This document shows, piece by piece, positions 33,032 through 43,253 of a DNA stretch of 64,000 nucleotides. Under the pieces are notes generated by a model. The model did not search any database. It was given only the letters and a program-made list of their open reading frames with translations, and was not told where the DNA came from. Numbering within the stretch: the first letter of the stretch is position 1; every line of letters begins with the position of its first letter. Made by a program: the position numbers and the translations under genes. The stretch is from UBA8389 sp035719105 (GTDB taxonomy: Bacteria > Bacteroidota > Bacteroidia > Bacteroidales > UBA1402), in NCBI GenBank assembly GCA_035719105.1, contig DASTGN010000003.1:1-64000 (forward strand), in the 5' to 3' direction.

Positions 33032-35093
33032 AGAAGTTCCATGATAGTCCGACTTTAACGATAGCCGGGTTGATTGGGTAATGTGGTGCTGAAAAATAGT
33101 TTGGTTGAACAAAGAATCGGCTTATATGAGAATACATGACAAAGAACCGCATTCTTTTCAAATGAAAATTGGCATAGGCGTTCATCATTGGATAATTCCC
33201 AATCTTCAACTCTTTTTGGTTGTAGAACTGCCCGATAGCCGGCATGTAGGCTTGCGCGTAGTAAGCCGTATTGTATCTGCAGTCAAAGCCCAAATGGGAG
33301 TGGAGCACTTTGGAAAGCGTGAATTTTAAATAAAGGTCAGACAAAAGAGATAAATCGGGCAGGGGTAAAATACGTTGGTTGCTCGACATTTGATAGGTTA
33401 CATCATTATCCCAATTCAGAATACCTGCTGCAAGGTGTTGTCTCACATTTAAGGACAGAACCTGAACATTGCCGGTATATTGGTCAGGTACGGCCGAAGT
33501 GTTGAAATATAGGAGGTTATTAATATTTTCCATGCTGGCATGCGCCTCAAAACCCAAAGCAGGAATGAGTAAATTGCCTTGAACCAGTGTTTTATTTTCA
33601 TTCAGAAAGCGATTTCTCCAAATGAAATGGTTCGAAACGTAGTTTTCCAAAAAATAATCGGGATGAAGATTCTTAATGGAGCCATTGGCGGATAGACTAA
33701 CCGGATGATTCCAAAGTGGAAAGGTGGTTTTAAGTTTACCACTTAACTCAAAATCGCCCAAGTCCTCGCCCAAAACGCAAATTTTGGCAAGGGCAGAAAA
33801 ATTCAAAAGCTCGCCCGAACGTCTGGAAAGCTCACCACCAGCCCAAACTAAGCTTTCAATATGATAGATTGGCGGAATGATCGACGAAGTGATAAATGTT
33901 GGATTTCCCAAGATTGTGGCATTTGGAGCCATGCGCATGTATTTTCTGAAGTCATGTTCCAAAAAGGCCGTCAGACCAAATTTAGCCCATTTGTGAAAGC
34001 CCTCGACCAAGGATAAACCGATCGTGTTTCGAACTTCCAGCAACGAGCTGGTGTCGGCTGTACTGAATCGGTCTAAATAAGTATGGTCATAAAAGTTTGA
34101 ATTGGTTGAATTTGATCGATAGCTGCGTTGTCCCAGATCCACATATAAGGTATGGATGAAACTCGAAACTGGAACAAATGTATAAACAGTATCCATGGTT
34201 ATAGGCACAACCGAATCCTTCTGAACGATTTCCACCCGTTCAAACCCGAGGTGGTATTTGTGATTCAAAAAGAAATGCGTGTTGTTGAATAAACTTTTGG
34301 CATCAGTCAATTGAACAGGAATATTCGAGCTTTCGTATTGATTGAAGCCGCCACTCATTTTTAAGGGTTGAGTGATGTATTCGTCGTTGGTGATACCACC
34401 ATTATCAAAATTTTCCAGGTTGTTGAACGACAGTTTCCAGAAGGCTTCGTAACGGGGACTTTGATAATTTCCAAAAATATTGGCTAATTTGTCTCGATTG
34501 GAATTATGTTTATAGAATCCTCTTGCATAAAGAATTTCGTAATCTACACCGATATTGAGGTACTTGTTTACATTGACTGTGAAGAGGAACTTGAAATTCT
34601 CTTCTTGAGAGGGTTCATTGCCAAAAGTAGTCAGGTAACGGAGGTTGGTGTAAGGAGTGGTAGTATTGTAAAAGATTTGTTCAGAGGGAGATGTCAACCA
34701 GTTCTCATACACTCTCCCAAAAATAAACGGAGTTTTTTCAGTCCTGTCCATATAAATTATGGACTGAAAAGGGGATCCCAAGTTTCCTAAATGTTGCGAT
34801 CCAAGTGTGTTGCTTTTTTCTGGAAAGGTTATGTTTTGAAAGTGAAGTGGAATGGTGTCCATCACCGTGGTTGACTTGTCACCCAATAACGCATCCAATT
34901 GGAGAACTCGAATTCTGGACAAATAGACTTTGTCGGTTTTGGTCGATGCATCACCCGCACCATCCTGGGTGCCACCATCATTGCCCATGTTTGTGTCTGA
35001 TTGCTCTTCAGATCCTTGATACTCTTGACTCAGGGCCAAGGGACCAAAACCAAGCAGTAGCAGTGTCAAGAATAAATTCAGGAATCTATGCAT
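33024..35093 (-). CDS. Putative porin (Porin_10 family)
   Basis: A 689-residue outer-membrane protein with signal peptide MHRFLNLFLTLLLLGFGPLA and a small residue-rich Gly/Asp/Thr segment after it. The block NLGSPFQSIIYMDRTEK and later FYNTTTPYTNLRYLTTFG are typical of the Bacteroidetes Porin_10 family; the rest is a series of beta strands ending in KVGLSWNFYD. The start is set by the signal peptide; the frame continues upstream through the promoter. Its stop overlaps the start of the anchored solute-binding protein, so the two are made together. Confidence 0.85.
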   Translation of the reverse strand: MHRFLNLFLTLLLLGFGPLALSQEYQGSEEQSDTNMGNDGGTQDGAGDASTKTDKVYLSRIRVLQLDALLGDKSTTVMDTIPLHFQNITFPEKSNTLGSQHLGNLGSPFQSIIYMDRTEKTPFIFGRVYENWLTSPSEQIFYNTTTPYTNLRYLTTFGNEPSQEENFKFLFTVNVNKYLNIGVDYEILYARGFYKHNSNRDKLANIFGNYQSPRYEAFWKLSFNNLENFDNGGITNDEYITQPLKMSGGFNQYESSNIPVQLTDAKSLFNNTHFFLNHKYHLGFERVEIVQKDSVVPITMDTVYTFVPVSSFIHTLYVDLGQRSYRSNSTNSNFYDHTYLDRFSTADTSSLLEVRNTIGLSLVEGFHKWAKFGLTAFLEHDFRKYMRMAPNATILGNPTFITSSIIPPIYHIESLVWAGGELSRRSGELLNFSALAKICVLGEDLGDFELSGKLKTTFPLWNHPVSLSANGSIKNLHPDYFLENYVSNHFIWRNRFLNENKTLVQGNLLIPALGFEAHASMENINNLLYFNTSAVPDQYTGNVQVLSLNVRQHLAAGILNWDNDVTYQMSSNQRILPLPDLSLLSDLYLKFTLSKVLHSHLGFDCRYNTAYYAQAYMPAIGQFYNQKELKIGNYPMMNAYANFHLKRMRFFVMYSHISRFFVQPNYFSAPHYPINPAIVKVGLSWNFYD

Positions 35094-35115
35094 AGGAAAC
35101 CAACGCTTTTGTCTG

Positions 35116-35123
35116 CAAATATA
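35116..35123 (-). promoter_or_regulatory. -7 box (TATATTTG) for the porin/solute-binding pair
   Basis: On the minus strand TATATTTG, 22 bases before the porin ATG. A good -33 element is not seen. Confidence 0.58.
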
Positions 35124-35183
35124 CAATCTTTGGGCGGAAATACAGGAAAGCAGATTATGAAAAGATGCAAATTGGATCGACCT

Positions 35184-35214
35184 TTGAACGGTCTCCTTTT
35201 TTTTAGTAATTTTG
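35184..35214 (+). promoter_or_regulatory. Promoter for ligA
   Basis: TTTG at 35184-35187, 19 bases, then TAATTTTG at 35207-35214. The -7 box contains a TTG in frame with ligA that is not the real start. Confidence 0.75.
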
Positions 35215-35232
35215 ACCGATAAACCCTGCTCC

Positions 35233-37233
35233 ATGTCTCCGGAAACAGAAATAAAACAATTGCGACTTGAACTGAATCGTGCAAACCACGATTATTATGT
35301 TCTTTCAACCCCAACCTTGTCAGACTATGAATTCGATGTCAAGTTGCATCGATTGCAAGAATTGGAGGAACAGTTTCCAGAATTTTGGGATGAACATTCC
35401 CCGTCTCAACGAATTGGAAGCGACATCAGCAGGGGGTTCAGCCAAGAAAAACACCAATACCCCATGCTTTCACTGGGAAATACGTATTCCGAGGCAGAAG
35501 TGAGCGAGTTTTTTGAAAGGACTCTAAAAGCCCTGAACGAGCCGTTTCAGTTAGTTTGTGAACTTAAATTCGATGGGGTGTCCATTTCATTAACCTATGT
35601 CAACGGACGGCTTTTAAAAGCATTAACCCGCGGTGATGGTGTTATGGGTGACAACGTTACAGAAAATGTCAAAACCATTAGGAGCATACCTTTGACCTTG
35701 TTTGGTTCCGATTTTCCCAATGAATTCGAGATTCGAGGGGAAATCCTGATGCCTTGGGAAGTTTTCGATGGACTGAACCGGGAACGTGAAAAGCAAGAGG
35801 AAGCCCTGTTTGCCAATCCGAGAAATGCGGCTTCAGGTACGTTAAAATTGCAGAATTCATCGATGGTATCGGCCAGAAAATTGGATGCCTACCTATATCA
35901 TATGCTAGGAGACACCCTTCCAAGTGACGGACATTATGAGAATCTGCAGAAAGCTGCTTCCTGGGGCTTTCGAATTGCTGAATCCATGAAGCTTTGCAAC
36001 AATTTGGAGGAGGTTTTTGAATTTATCCGATTTTGGGACAAAGAGCGCAAAAAATTGCCCGTTGCTACGGATGGCATAGTTATTAAGGTCAATTCACTAA
36101 GACAACAAAAAAATATTGGATTCACAGCAAAATCACCACGATGGGCCATTGCTTATAAGTTCAAGGCTGAACAAGCCTGCACCCGTCTGAATTCGGTATC
36201 TTTTCAAGTCGGTAGGACAGGAGCCGTGACGCCAGTGGCCAATTTGGATCCGGTTCAATTGTCGGGTACGGTTGTCAAGCGAGCTTCATTGCATAATGAC
36301 GATGTCATTCAATCATTGGATTTGCACATCGGTGACATGGTCTATGTCGAAAAAGGAGGTGAAATCATTCCCAAGATTGTGGGTGTTGACCTCCAGGCTC
36401 GTTTTATGGTCGGTGACAAAATCCGTTTCATTCGAAATTGTCCAGAATGCGGTGCTGAACTAAAGCGTTTTGAAGGTGAATCGGCTCATTATTGCCCCAA
36501 TCAAAATGATTGTCCACCTCAAATCAAAGCCAGGTTGGAACATTTCATTCATCGAAAAGCAATGAATATTGACGGTTTAGGCACAGAAACGGTGGATGCC
36601 CTTTATCAAGCCGGAAAAATTCGCTTTCCGTCGGATTTGTATACCTTGGACGGCCTCACGCTGTCTCATATGGAACGATTGGGTGAAAAGTCTGCCAGAA
36701 ACATTCTTCAAAGTCTCCGAAAATCCAAAGAGGTGCCGTTTGAACGGGTACTTTTCGCATTGGGCATCCGTTTTGTAGGGGAAACCGTGGCTAAAAAGCT
36801 CGCTCGATCCATGCATTCCATGGAAAGAATCGAAAAAGCGACCGTTGAAGAATTGATTCAAGTGGAAGAAGTGGGCATCAAAATTGCTGAAAGCGTAGTG
36901 GCATTCTTTTCCTCTGAAAAGAACCGCAAGGAAGTGGAAGCATTAAAGGCAGCAGGTCTTCAAATGGCGATTTCAGCCGATCAAATCGCTGAAAAAGGCA
37001 CCAAGCTGGAAGGGTTGACAATTGTCATTAGCGGAACTTTCTCCAAGCATTCTCGGGATGAATACAAGGAAATGATTGAAAACAATGGGGGTAAGAACTC
37101 TGGTTCGGTGTCTGCCAAAACCAGCTTTATTTTGGCAGGTGAAAATATGGGACCCGCCAAACTCGAAAAGGCGGCTTCACTCGGTGTCAAATTAATGAAT
37201 GAGGATGAATTTCTTGAAATGCTAAACAATTGA
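35233..37233 (+). CDS. ligA: NAD+-dependent DNA ligase
   Basis: A 666-residue LigA that seals nicks in replication and repair. The adenylated lysine is Lys112 in CELKFDGVS. A four-cysteine zinc site follows at 403, 406, 421 and 427, then helix-hairpin-helix repeats (about 435-580) and a C-terminal BRCT domain (about 590-666). The start at ATG 35233 gives the usual length; a TTG at 35212 lies in the promoter. The next gene overlaps or directly follows the stop. Confidence 0.98.
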   Translation: MSPETEIKQLRLELNRANHDYYVLSTPTLSDYEFDVKLHRLQELEEQFPEFWDEHSPSQRIGSDISRGFSQEKHQYPMLSLGNTYSEAEVSEFFERTLKALNEPFQLVCELKFDGVSISLTYVNGRLLKALTRGDGVMGDNVTENVKTIRSIPLTLFGSDFPNEFEIRGEILMPWEVFDGLNREREKQEEALFANPRNAASGTLKLQNSSMVSARKLDAYLYHMLGDTLPSDGHYENLQKAASWGFRIAESMKLCNNLEEVFEFIRFWDKERKKLPVATDGIVIKVNSLRQQKNIGFTAKSPRWAIAYKFKAEQACTRLNSVSFQVGRTGAVTPVANLDPVQLSGTVVKRASLHNDDVIQSLDLHIGDMVYVEKGGEIIPKIVGVDLQARFMVGDKIRFIRNCPECGAELKRFEGESAHYCPNQNDCPPQIKARLEHFIHRKAMNIDGLGTETVDALYQAGKIRFPSDLYTLDGLTLSHMERLGEKSARNILQSLRKSKEVPFERVLFALGIRFVGETVAKKLARSMHSMERIEKATVEELIQVEEVGIKIAESVVAFFSSEKNRKEVEALKAAGLQMAISADQIAEKGTKLEGLTIVISGTFSKHSRDEYKEMIENNGGKNSGSVSAKTSFILAGENMGPAKLEKAASLGVKLMNEDEFLEMLNN

Positions 37234-37238
37234 AAGAC

Positions 37239-37757
37239 ATGAAAGTACTTTATTTTTTAGTGAATAAGATTCGCAAAATATCAAAGGATTTTAGTCGAAA
37301 GAAATGTTTTCGAGAATATTCCGACATTCATAGGGTGGTGATTTTATTTGACCTGGAACACGCTGAGGATGTAAAAGATTTTGCCAAGACGTTGACTTTT
37401 GCCGGGAAAGAAGTTTTTGCCTTTTCCTATAATCCAATTCCCAAAAATGTGGTTCCGGTATTGCCTCGAAATTTTACGGTACTTAGTCGTAAGCAATTGT
37501 CATTCAACGGTTTTCCACAACATCAATGGTTGGAAAATTATAAATCAAAGTTGCCGGATACCCTGGTAGATTTGACCGTTAAACCACATCCGGTCATGCA
37601 ATATTTGTCCATCATATCGGAGGCAAGCTATCGAGTAGGGTTCCATCGGGATGAAAAAACATTCGACGACTTGCTGCTGGAGTATGATCCCAACCAAAGT
37701 TTTGTTTTTTTGACCAGCCAATTGCATTTTTACATGAAGAGTATTCGCTCTAAGTAG
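37239..37757 (+). CDS. DUF6913 family protein
   Basis: A 172-residue protein found in Bacteroidetes and assigned to DUF6913; its function is unknown. The sequence has no signal or membrane segment. It alternates strands and helices (VVILFDLEHAEDVKDF, VDLTVKPHPVMQYLSIISEA, YRVGFHRDE), reminiscent of a Rossmann-like fold. It starts at ATG 37239, 5 bases after ligA, and precedes dapA, which has its own -7 box. This ligA-DUF6913-dapA neighbourhood appears to be a shared Bacteroidales arrangement, but I cannot check that here. Confidence 0.8.
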   Translation: MKVLYFLVNKIRKISKDFSRKKCFREYSDIHRVVILFDLEHAEDVKDFAKTLTFAGKEVFAFSYNPIPKNVVPVLPRNFTVLSRKQLSFNGFPQHQWLENYKSKLPDTLVDLTVKPHPVMQYLSIISEASYRVGFHRDEKTFDDLLLEYDPNQSFVFLTSQLHFYMKSIRSK

Positions 37758-37766
37758 TATTTTTAG

Positions 37767-37774
37767 TACTTTTG
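37767..37774 (+). promoter_or_regulatory. -7 box (TACTTTTG) for dapA
   Basis: TACTTTTG, 45 bases before the dapA ATG. No clear -33 element. Confidence 0.58.
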
Positions 37775-37819
37775 CGTGCTCTACGGAACAACGTAAAACC
37801 CGCCTAATCGCGAGATCTC

Positions 37820-38713
37820 ATGATTAATAACAAACTGACAGGCATGGGTGTGGCATTGATCACTCCCTTTAAAGAAGACGAAAGTATCGATTTTACTGCT
37901 CTTGGGCGTCTGGTAGACTACCAAATCAAGAACGGTATCGATTACCTTGTCGTGTTGGGAACAACAGCAGAAACAGCTACGTTGACGGAGGACGAAAAGA
38001 AACTCGTTACAGCCTTTGTCATCAATCGTGTCAAAAGCCGTGTGCCCATTGTGTTGGGTGTCGGTGGCAACTGCACTCGCGCACTGGTAGAAGAACTTCA
38101 TACCAAAGATTTTACAGGAGTCGATGCCATTCTTTCGGTGACGCCTTACTACAATAAACCTTCTCAAGAAGGTATTTATCAGCATTATAGGGCTATTGCC
38201 GAAGCTACGGAACTTCCCATCATTCTATATAATGTCCCTGGTCGTACCGGTGTGAATATGACTTCTGAAACCACACTTCGACTGGCAAGGGAATTTGACA
38301 ACATTGTTGCTGTCAAGGAAGCCTCCGGGAACATTTCCCAAATGGATGAAATCATCAAAAACAAGCCGGATGATTTTATGGTCATTTCAGGCGATGACGG
38401 AATCACCTTTCCGCTCATCACCTTGGGGGCCGTTGGAGTCATTTCCGTGATTGGCAACGCTTTTCCCAAGGAATTCAGTAGAATGGTTCGTTTGGCTTTG
38501 AAAGGCGATTACAAAAATGCACTTGAAATCCACCACAGCTTCACCGAATTGTTCAATTTGTTGTTTGTGGACGGTAATCCTGCCGGTGTCAAATGCATGC
38601 TGAACGCCATGGGCTTCATCGAAAATAAATTGAGGTTGCCGCTCGTACCAACCCGAATTACCACCTACGAGAAGATTCGCAAGGTTTTGGCAGATCTTAA
38701 TGTAAAGTATTAA
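37820..38713 (+). CDS. dapA: 4-hydroxy-tetrahydrodipicolinate synthase
   Basis: First committed step of lysine and diaminopimelate synthesis, from pyruvate and aspartate semialdehyde. The 297-residue protein shows GTTAETATL (47-55), the catalytic tyrosine Tyr137 in LYNVPGRTG and the Schiff-base lysine Lys166 in VKEASGN. It supplies precursors for the peptidoglycan crosslinked by PBP1A. pheT follows after 11 bases. Confidence 0.97.
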   Translation: MINNKLTGMGVALITPFKEDESIDFTALGRLVDYQIKNGIDYLVVLGTTAETATLTEDEKKLVTAFVINRVKSRVPIVLGVGGNCTRALVEELHTKDFTGVDAILSVTPYYNKPSQEGIYQHYRAIAEATELPIILYNVPGRTGVNMTSETTLRLAREFDNIVAVKEASGNISQMDEIIKNKPDDFMVISGDDGITFPLITLGAVGVISVIGNAFPKEFSRMVRLALKGDYKNALEIHHSFTELFNLLFVDGNPAGVKCMLNAMGFIENKLRLPLVPTRITTYEKIRKVLADLNVKY

Positions 38714-38724
38714 AGATTAGTATA

Positions 38725-41184
38725 ATGAATATTTCTTACAACTGGCTTAAAGAGTTTCTTGATTTTGATTTGACTCCAGAAGAAACTGCTAAAGCACTCA
38801 CCTCCATAGGTCTTGAAAATGGTCCCTACAAAGAAGTGGAAACGGTCAAAGGTGGTCTGGAAGGTCTTGTCATTGGCGAGGTGCTGACCTGTACCAAACA
38901 TCCTGATTCTGACCATTTGCACCTGACAACGGTCGACGTAGGGCAGGAGGAACCGCTGAAAATCGTTTGCGGCGCACCCAATGTGGCTGCTGGTCAAAAG
39001 GTTGTCGTGGCAGTCGTGGGCACCAAGTTGTACGATGGTGAAGAAAGTTTCACCATCAAGAAATCCAAAATTCGCGGTCAGGAATCCCACGGAATGATTT
39101 GCGCCGAAGATGAAATCGGAGTTGGCACCAGCCACGACGGTATCATTGTTTTGCCTAGCGATACGCCGGTTGGCATGTACGCCAAGGAATATTATGGCAT
39201 TACAAGCGAATATGTGTTGGAAGTCGACATTACTCCCAATCGGGTGGATGCTTCATCACACTTTGGAGTTGCCAGAGATTTGGCCGCCTATTTAAAGCAA
39301 TCTGATCCTTCGAAAAAATTAAAAAGGCCATCTGTAGAAAGCTTTAAATCAGACAATAATGACTTTAAAGTTGAAGTAATAGTTGAAAATACTGAAGCCT
39401 GCCCGCGCTACGCTGGAGTAACGGTTTCCGGAATCACTGTTGCCGAGTCTCCCAAATGGTTGCAGGACAGATTGCGCCTGATCGGCGTACGTCCCATCAA
39501 CAACGTGGTAGATATCACCAATTATTTGCTGCACGAAACAGGGCAGCCATTGCATGCCTTCGACGGAGATAAAATCAAAGGTCAAACGATCCACGTGCGT
39601 ACTTCACCCGAGGGGACTGTTTTCAAAACCTTGGACGAAGTAGAGCGCAAGCTATCTGCCAACGACTTAATGATTTGTGATGCTGAAAAGCCCATGTGTA
39701 TTGGTGGTGTCTTTGGTGGTGCTGATTCAGGTGTTTCAGAAACCACCAAACGTATTTTTATTGAAAGTGCTTATTTTAACCCCGTTTGGATCCGTAAAAC
39801 GGCTCGTCGTCACGGAATGAATACGGATGCATCTTTTCGTTTTGAACGCGGTGTAGACCCCAACAACATCCTTTATGTGCTGAAGCGGGCTGCTTTGATG
39901 GTCAAGGAACTCTGTGGCGGAACCATTTCCAGCGAAATTGTCGACCAATATCCGAATCCCATCCACGATTTTCTCGTCTCTTTGAGCTTAAAGAAGGCCA
40001 ATTCATTGATTGGCAAGGCGTTGGAACCTGAAAAGGTGAAGTCGATACTAAAGGCTTTGGACATCGAGATTCTTTCGGAAAATGGAGACCTTTTGGAATT
40101 GAAAGTCCCTTCATATCGTGTTGATGTACAGCGAGATGTTGATGTTGTTGAAGACATTCTCCGCATCTATGGCTACAACAACGTTGAAATCAGCGATTCC
40201 CTGAAATCGAACATTTCGTATTCCAATAAACCTGACAGTCACAAACTTCAGAACTTGGTTGCTGAACAATTGACGGCTTCGGGTTTCAATGAAATATTGA
40301 ACAATTCTTTGACCTCGGCAGATTATTATACGGATCTGAAAAGTTTCCCGAAAGAAGAAACGGTGATGATGCTCAATCCCTTGAGCTCAGATTTGAACGG
40401 AATGCGTCAAACCTTGTTGTTTGGTGGGTTGGAAAGCATTGCTTACAACCGTAACCGCCGTAAACAAGACTTGAAGTTCTATGAATACGGCAACTGCTAT
40501 CATTTCAAAGCAGAAAATCGAAACCAAGAAAATCGATTGTCGCCGTACAGCGAAGAATACCATCTCGGCCTGTGGATTACTGGTAACAAGACGGCTCAGA
40601 CTTGGATTCACGCTGAAGAAAAGACATCTTTTTTCGAGTTGAAAGCTTATGTTGAAAATATTTTGTCTCGCCTTGGAATAGAACGAAATGCAATAGTGAT
40701 CGAAGAAGGTTCCGATGATCTTTTTGCAAAAAACCTGGTTTTTCTGACCCGAGGGGGGAAATTACTCGCTAAGCTTGGTAGCATTCAAGCTGGGTTGCTG
40801 AAAAAATTTGATATTGATACGGAGGTATTTTATGCAGACATACTATGGAAAACCTTGCTGGATCAAACCAAAAAAGCAAAAATCAGCTCTATAGAACTTT
40901 CAAAATACCCCGAAGTACGTCGTGATTTGGCCCTTTTGATCGATAAAACCGTACGGTTTGCAGAGATTGAAAAAATTGCTTTGGCTACAGAAAAGAAACT
41001 ACTCAAGAATGTGGCGCTTTTCGATGTCTATGAAGGTAAAAACCTTCCGCAGGGTAAGAAGTCTTATGCCGTAAGCTTTACGTTGCAGGACGAAACGCAA
41101 ACCCTTAATGACAAATTGATTGAGGGCATTATGAACAAGTTGATCAAGAACTTTGAAACGCAACTGGGAGCCAGTTTGCGTTAA
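38725..41184 (+). CDS. pheT: Phenylalanyl-tRNA synthetase, beta subunit
   Basis: An 819-residue beta subunit. It has an N-terminal tRNA-binding (EMAP-like) domain with HPDSDHLHL at about 54, a B3/B4 editing domain, B5 domains, a core, and a C-terminal anticodon-binding domain (YPEVRRDLALLIDKTVRFAE). The alpha subunit gene pheS is not in this window. The length is normal for the family. Confidence 0.97.
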   Translation: MNISYNWLKEFLDFDLTPEETAKALTSIGLENGPYKEVETVKGGLEGLVIGEVLTCTKHPDSDHLHLTTVDVGQEEPLKIVCGAPNVAAGQKVVVAVVGTKLYDGEESFTIKKSKIRGQESHGMICAEDEIGVGTSHDGIIVLPSDTPVGMYAKEYYGITSEYVLEVDITPNRVDASSHFGVARDLAAYLKQSDPSKKLKRPSVESFKSDNNDFKVEVIVENTEACPRYAGVTVSGITVAESPKWLQDRLRLIGVRPINNVVDITNYLLHETGQPLHAFDGDKIKGQTIHVRTSPEGTVFKTLDEVERKLSANDLMICDAEKPMCIGGVFGGADSGVSETTKRIFIESAYFNPVWIRKTARRHGMNTDASFRFERGVDPNNILYVLKRAALMVKELCGGTISSEIVDQYPNPIHDFLVSLSLKKANSLIGKALEPEKVKSILKALDIEILSENGDLLELKVPSYRVDVQRDVDVVEDILRIYGYNNVEISDSLKSNISYSNKPDSHKLQNLVAEQLTASGFNEILNNSLTSADYYTDLKSFPKEETVMMLNPLSSDLNGMRQTLLFGGLESIAYNRNRRKQDLKFYEYGNCYHFKAENRNQENRLSPYSEEYHLGLWITGNKTAQTWIHAEEKTSFFELKAYVENILSRLGIERNAIVIEEGSDDLFAKNLVFLTRGGKLLAKLGSIQAGLLKKFDIDTEVFYADILWKTLLDQTKKAKISSIELSKYPEVRRDLALLIDKTVRFAEIEKIALATEKKLLKNVALFDVYEGKNLPQGKKSYAVSFTLQDETQTLNDKLIEGIMNKLIKNFETQLGASLR

Positions 41185-41208
41185 TTGGAATTTTAATTTT
41201 ATATTGAT

Positions 41209-41940
41209 ATGGGAAGAGCGTTTGAATATCGCAAAGCACGGAAAATGAAGCGTTGGGGTAATATGGCCCGCGTATTCACTAAAATTGGTAAAGAAATATC
41301 CATTTGTGTAAAGGCTTCCGGGCCAGATCCGGATGCCAATCCACGTCTTCGCGTACTCATGCAGAACGCCAAGGCTGCCAACATGCCCAAGGAGAATGTG
41401 GAAAGAGCCATCAAGAAGGCTGTTTCCAAAGATTTTGCCGATTACAAGGATATGATTTACGAAGGGTATGGTCCTTTTGGAATAGCCATTTTAGTGGAAA
41501 CGCAGACCGATAATCCAACTCGTACGGTTGCCAATGTGCGCAGCTACTTGAATCGCCACGGCGGTTCATTAGGTACTTCAGGCAGTCTTTCCTTTATTTT
41601 TGACCGCAAATCAGTGTTCAAAATTGTACCGAAAGAAGGTATCGACGTAGAAGAACTTGAACTGGACATCATCGATTACGGTGCTGAAGAGTTGGAAATG
41701 GACGAAAACGAAATCGTCATTTATGGTCAGCCAGAGGATTTTTCCCGCATTCAGAATTACCTGGAAGGCAACGGCTATGAAATTATTTCAGCGGAATTCG
41801 AACGCTTCCCGAACGATGTCAAGGACGTGACCGATGAACAGCGTGCCACATTGGACAAACTTATTGAAAAACTGGAAGATGATGAGGACGTTTCGAACGT
41901 TTATCACAACATGACTCCAGCTCCTGAAGTCGAAGAATAG
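41209..41940 (+). CDS. YebC/PmpR family transcription or translation factor
   Basis: A 243-residue YebC-type protein. Signature segments: MGRAFEYRKARKMKRW at the N-terminus, VERAIKKAV, YEGYGPFGIAILVE and LSFIFDRKSVF. Family members bind DNA as regulators in some bacteria, and recent work links one branch to relieving ribosome stalling at proline-rich sequences. The Glu-rich end is typical. It follows pheT by 24 bases and converges with folC (3 bases between the stops). Confidence 0.95.
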   Translation: MGRAFEYRKARKMKRWGNMARVFTKIGKEISICVKASGPDPDANPRLRVLMQNAKAANMPKENVERAIKKAVSKDFADYKDMIYEGYGPFGIAILVETQTDNPTRTVANVRSYLNRHGGSLGTSGSLSFIFDRKSVFKIVPKEGIDVEELELDIIDYGAEELEMDENEIVIYGQPEDFSRIQNYLEGNGYEIISAEFERFPNDVKDVTDEQRATLDKLIEKLEDDEDVSNVYHNMTPAPEVEE

Positions 41941-41943
41941 ATT

Positions 41944-43227
41944 TTAAAGCACTTCGGCTACTACAAAATTACTGCCGCCCACGAAGATCAGATCGTTCGG
42001 GCGGCATTCTTTTTTAGCAGCGGCCAACGCTTCCGAAACCGTTGGATAGGAGTTCCCTTTCAAACCGAATTTAGCGCCCAACTGTTCCAAATCCTTTTCA
42101 TTCAAGGCTCTTGGAATGCTTGCTTTTGTAAAGTAAAAGATGGCATCCTTAGGCAAAACAGCTAGCACACCGCTAATATCCTTGTCACTTACCATTCCCA
42201 AAATGAAATGAAGATTTTGATGGTGGGTATGCCTTAATTGTTCGGTTACAAAAAGCATTCCAGCGACATTGTGACCCGTATCACAAATCACATGCGGTAG
42301 CAAGCTTAATGTTTCCCAGCGGCCTCTTAATCCGGTGTTGGAAAGGACATTGCTGAACCCTTTATAAACGTCGTCGTCTTTGATATTGTACTTTTTTGCA
42401 CGAAGACATTCTACCAAAGTTAGCGTAGTAGCCGCGTTTTCCATTTGGTACAAACCATTAAGTGCGCAGGGGATATCATTATATAGATGCGCACCCCCTT
42501 CGCAATTAATCAACGTGTTGTTATATTGATCTTTACCCAACTTTGTAGGGAACTCTTCCCATGCCCAAAATATGGGAGCCTGCACCTCTTGGGAGTGCTT
42601 CTGAAAGACCTCTTTGACCTTTCCTTCAGCTTTGCCAATGACTACAGGAACGCTTTTTTTCATGATGCCAGCCTTTTCAAAAGCGATTTTATCTAAGGTG
42701 TTGCCTAACAATGCGGTATGATCGAAACTGATGTTTGTAATGACGCTGACATCCGGTTGAATGATGTTGGTGCTGTCCAAACGACCACCCAACCCGACTT
42801 CAATGATGGCAACATCGACATGTTCCTCCGCAAACCAAAGAAAAGCCAACTCCGTAGTCAATTCAAAAAAGGAGGGTTCAACCTGATTGCATTCAATACG
42901 AAATTTCTCCACAAACTCAACTACTCGTTTCTCTGGAATCAATTGTCCGTTTATGCGAATTCGTTCCCTGAAATCCTTCAGGTGAGGCGAAGTGTATAAA
43001 CCTGTTTTGTAACCGGCTTCCTGCAAGATGGAGGCAATCAAATTCGAAACCGAACCCTTACCATTAGTTCCGCCCACATGGATGGTGGCATACTGTTTAT
43101 GAGGCTCGCCACACCATACATCTAAGGCTTCAATGTTTTGAAGACCTGGTTTATAATCGGAAGCCCCGTTTTGCTGAAAAAACGGAATTTGGTTGAACAG
43201 GAAATCCAGAGTCTCGGAATAATTCAT
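41944..43227 (-). CDS. folC: Bifunctional folylpolyglutamate / dihydrofolate synthase
   Basis: A 427-residue Mur-ligase-family enzyme that adds glutamate to folates and may also make dihydrofolate from dihydropteroate. The P-loop reads HVGGTNGKGSVSN, followed by EVGLGGRLDSTNI and the SFDHTALLG block. The start ATG at 43227 (MNYSETLDFLFNQIPFFQQNG) is the family N-terminus; the open frame extends 67 codons further through the divergent promoter region. Confidence 0.95.
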   Translation of the reverse strand: MNYSETLDFLFNQIPFFQQNGASDYKPGLQNIEALDVWCGEPHKQYATIHVGGTNGKGSVSNLIASILQEAGYKTGLYTSPHLKDFRERIRINGQLIPEKRVVEFVEKFRIECNQVEPSFFELTTELAFLWFAEEHVDVAIIEVGLGGRLDSTNIIQPDVSVITNISFDHTALLGNTLDKIAFEKAGIMKKSVPVVIGKAEGKVKEVFQKHSQEVQAPIFWAWEEFPTKLGKDQYNNTLINCEGGAHLYNDIPCALNGLYQMENAATTLTLVECLRAKKYNIKDDDVYKGFSNVLSNTGLRGRWETLSLLPHVICDTGHNVAGMLFVTEQLRHTHHQNLHFILGMVSDKDISGVLAVLPKDAIFYFTKASIPRALNEKDLEQLGAKFGLKGNSYPTVSEALAAAKKECRPNDLIFVGGSNFVVAEVL

Positions 43228-43253
43228 AAATGGGAATTGAAGATATCGTTTAA

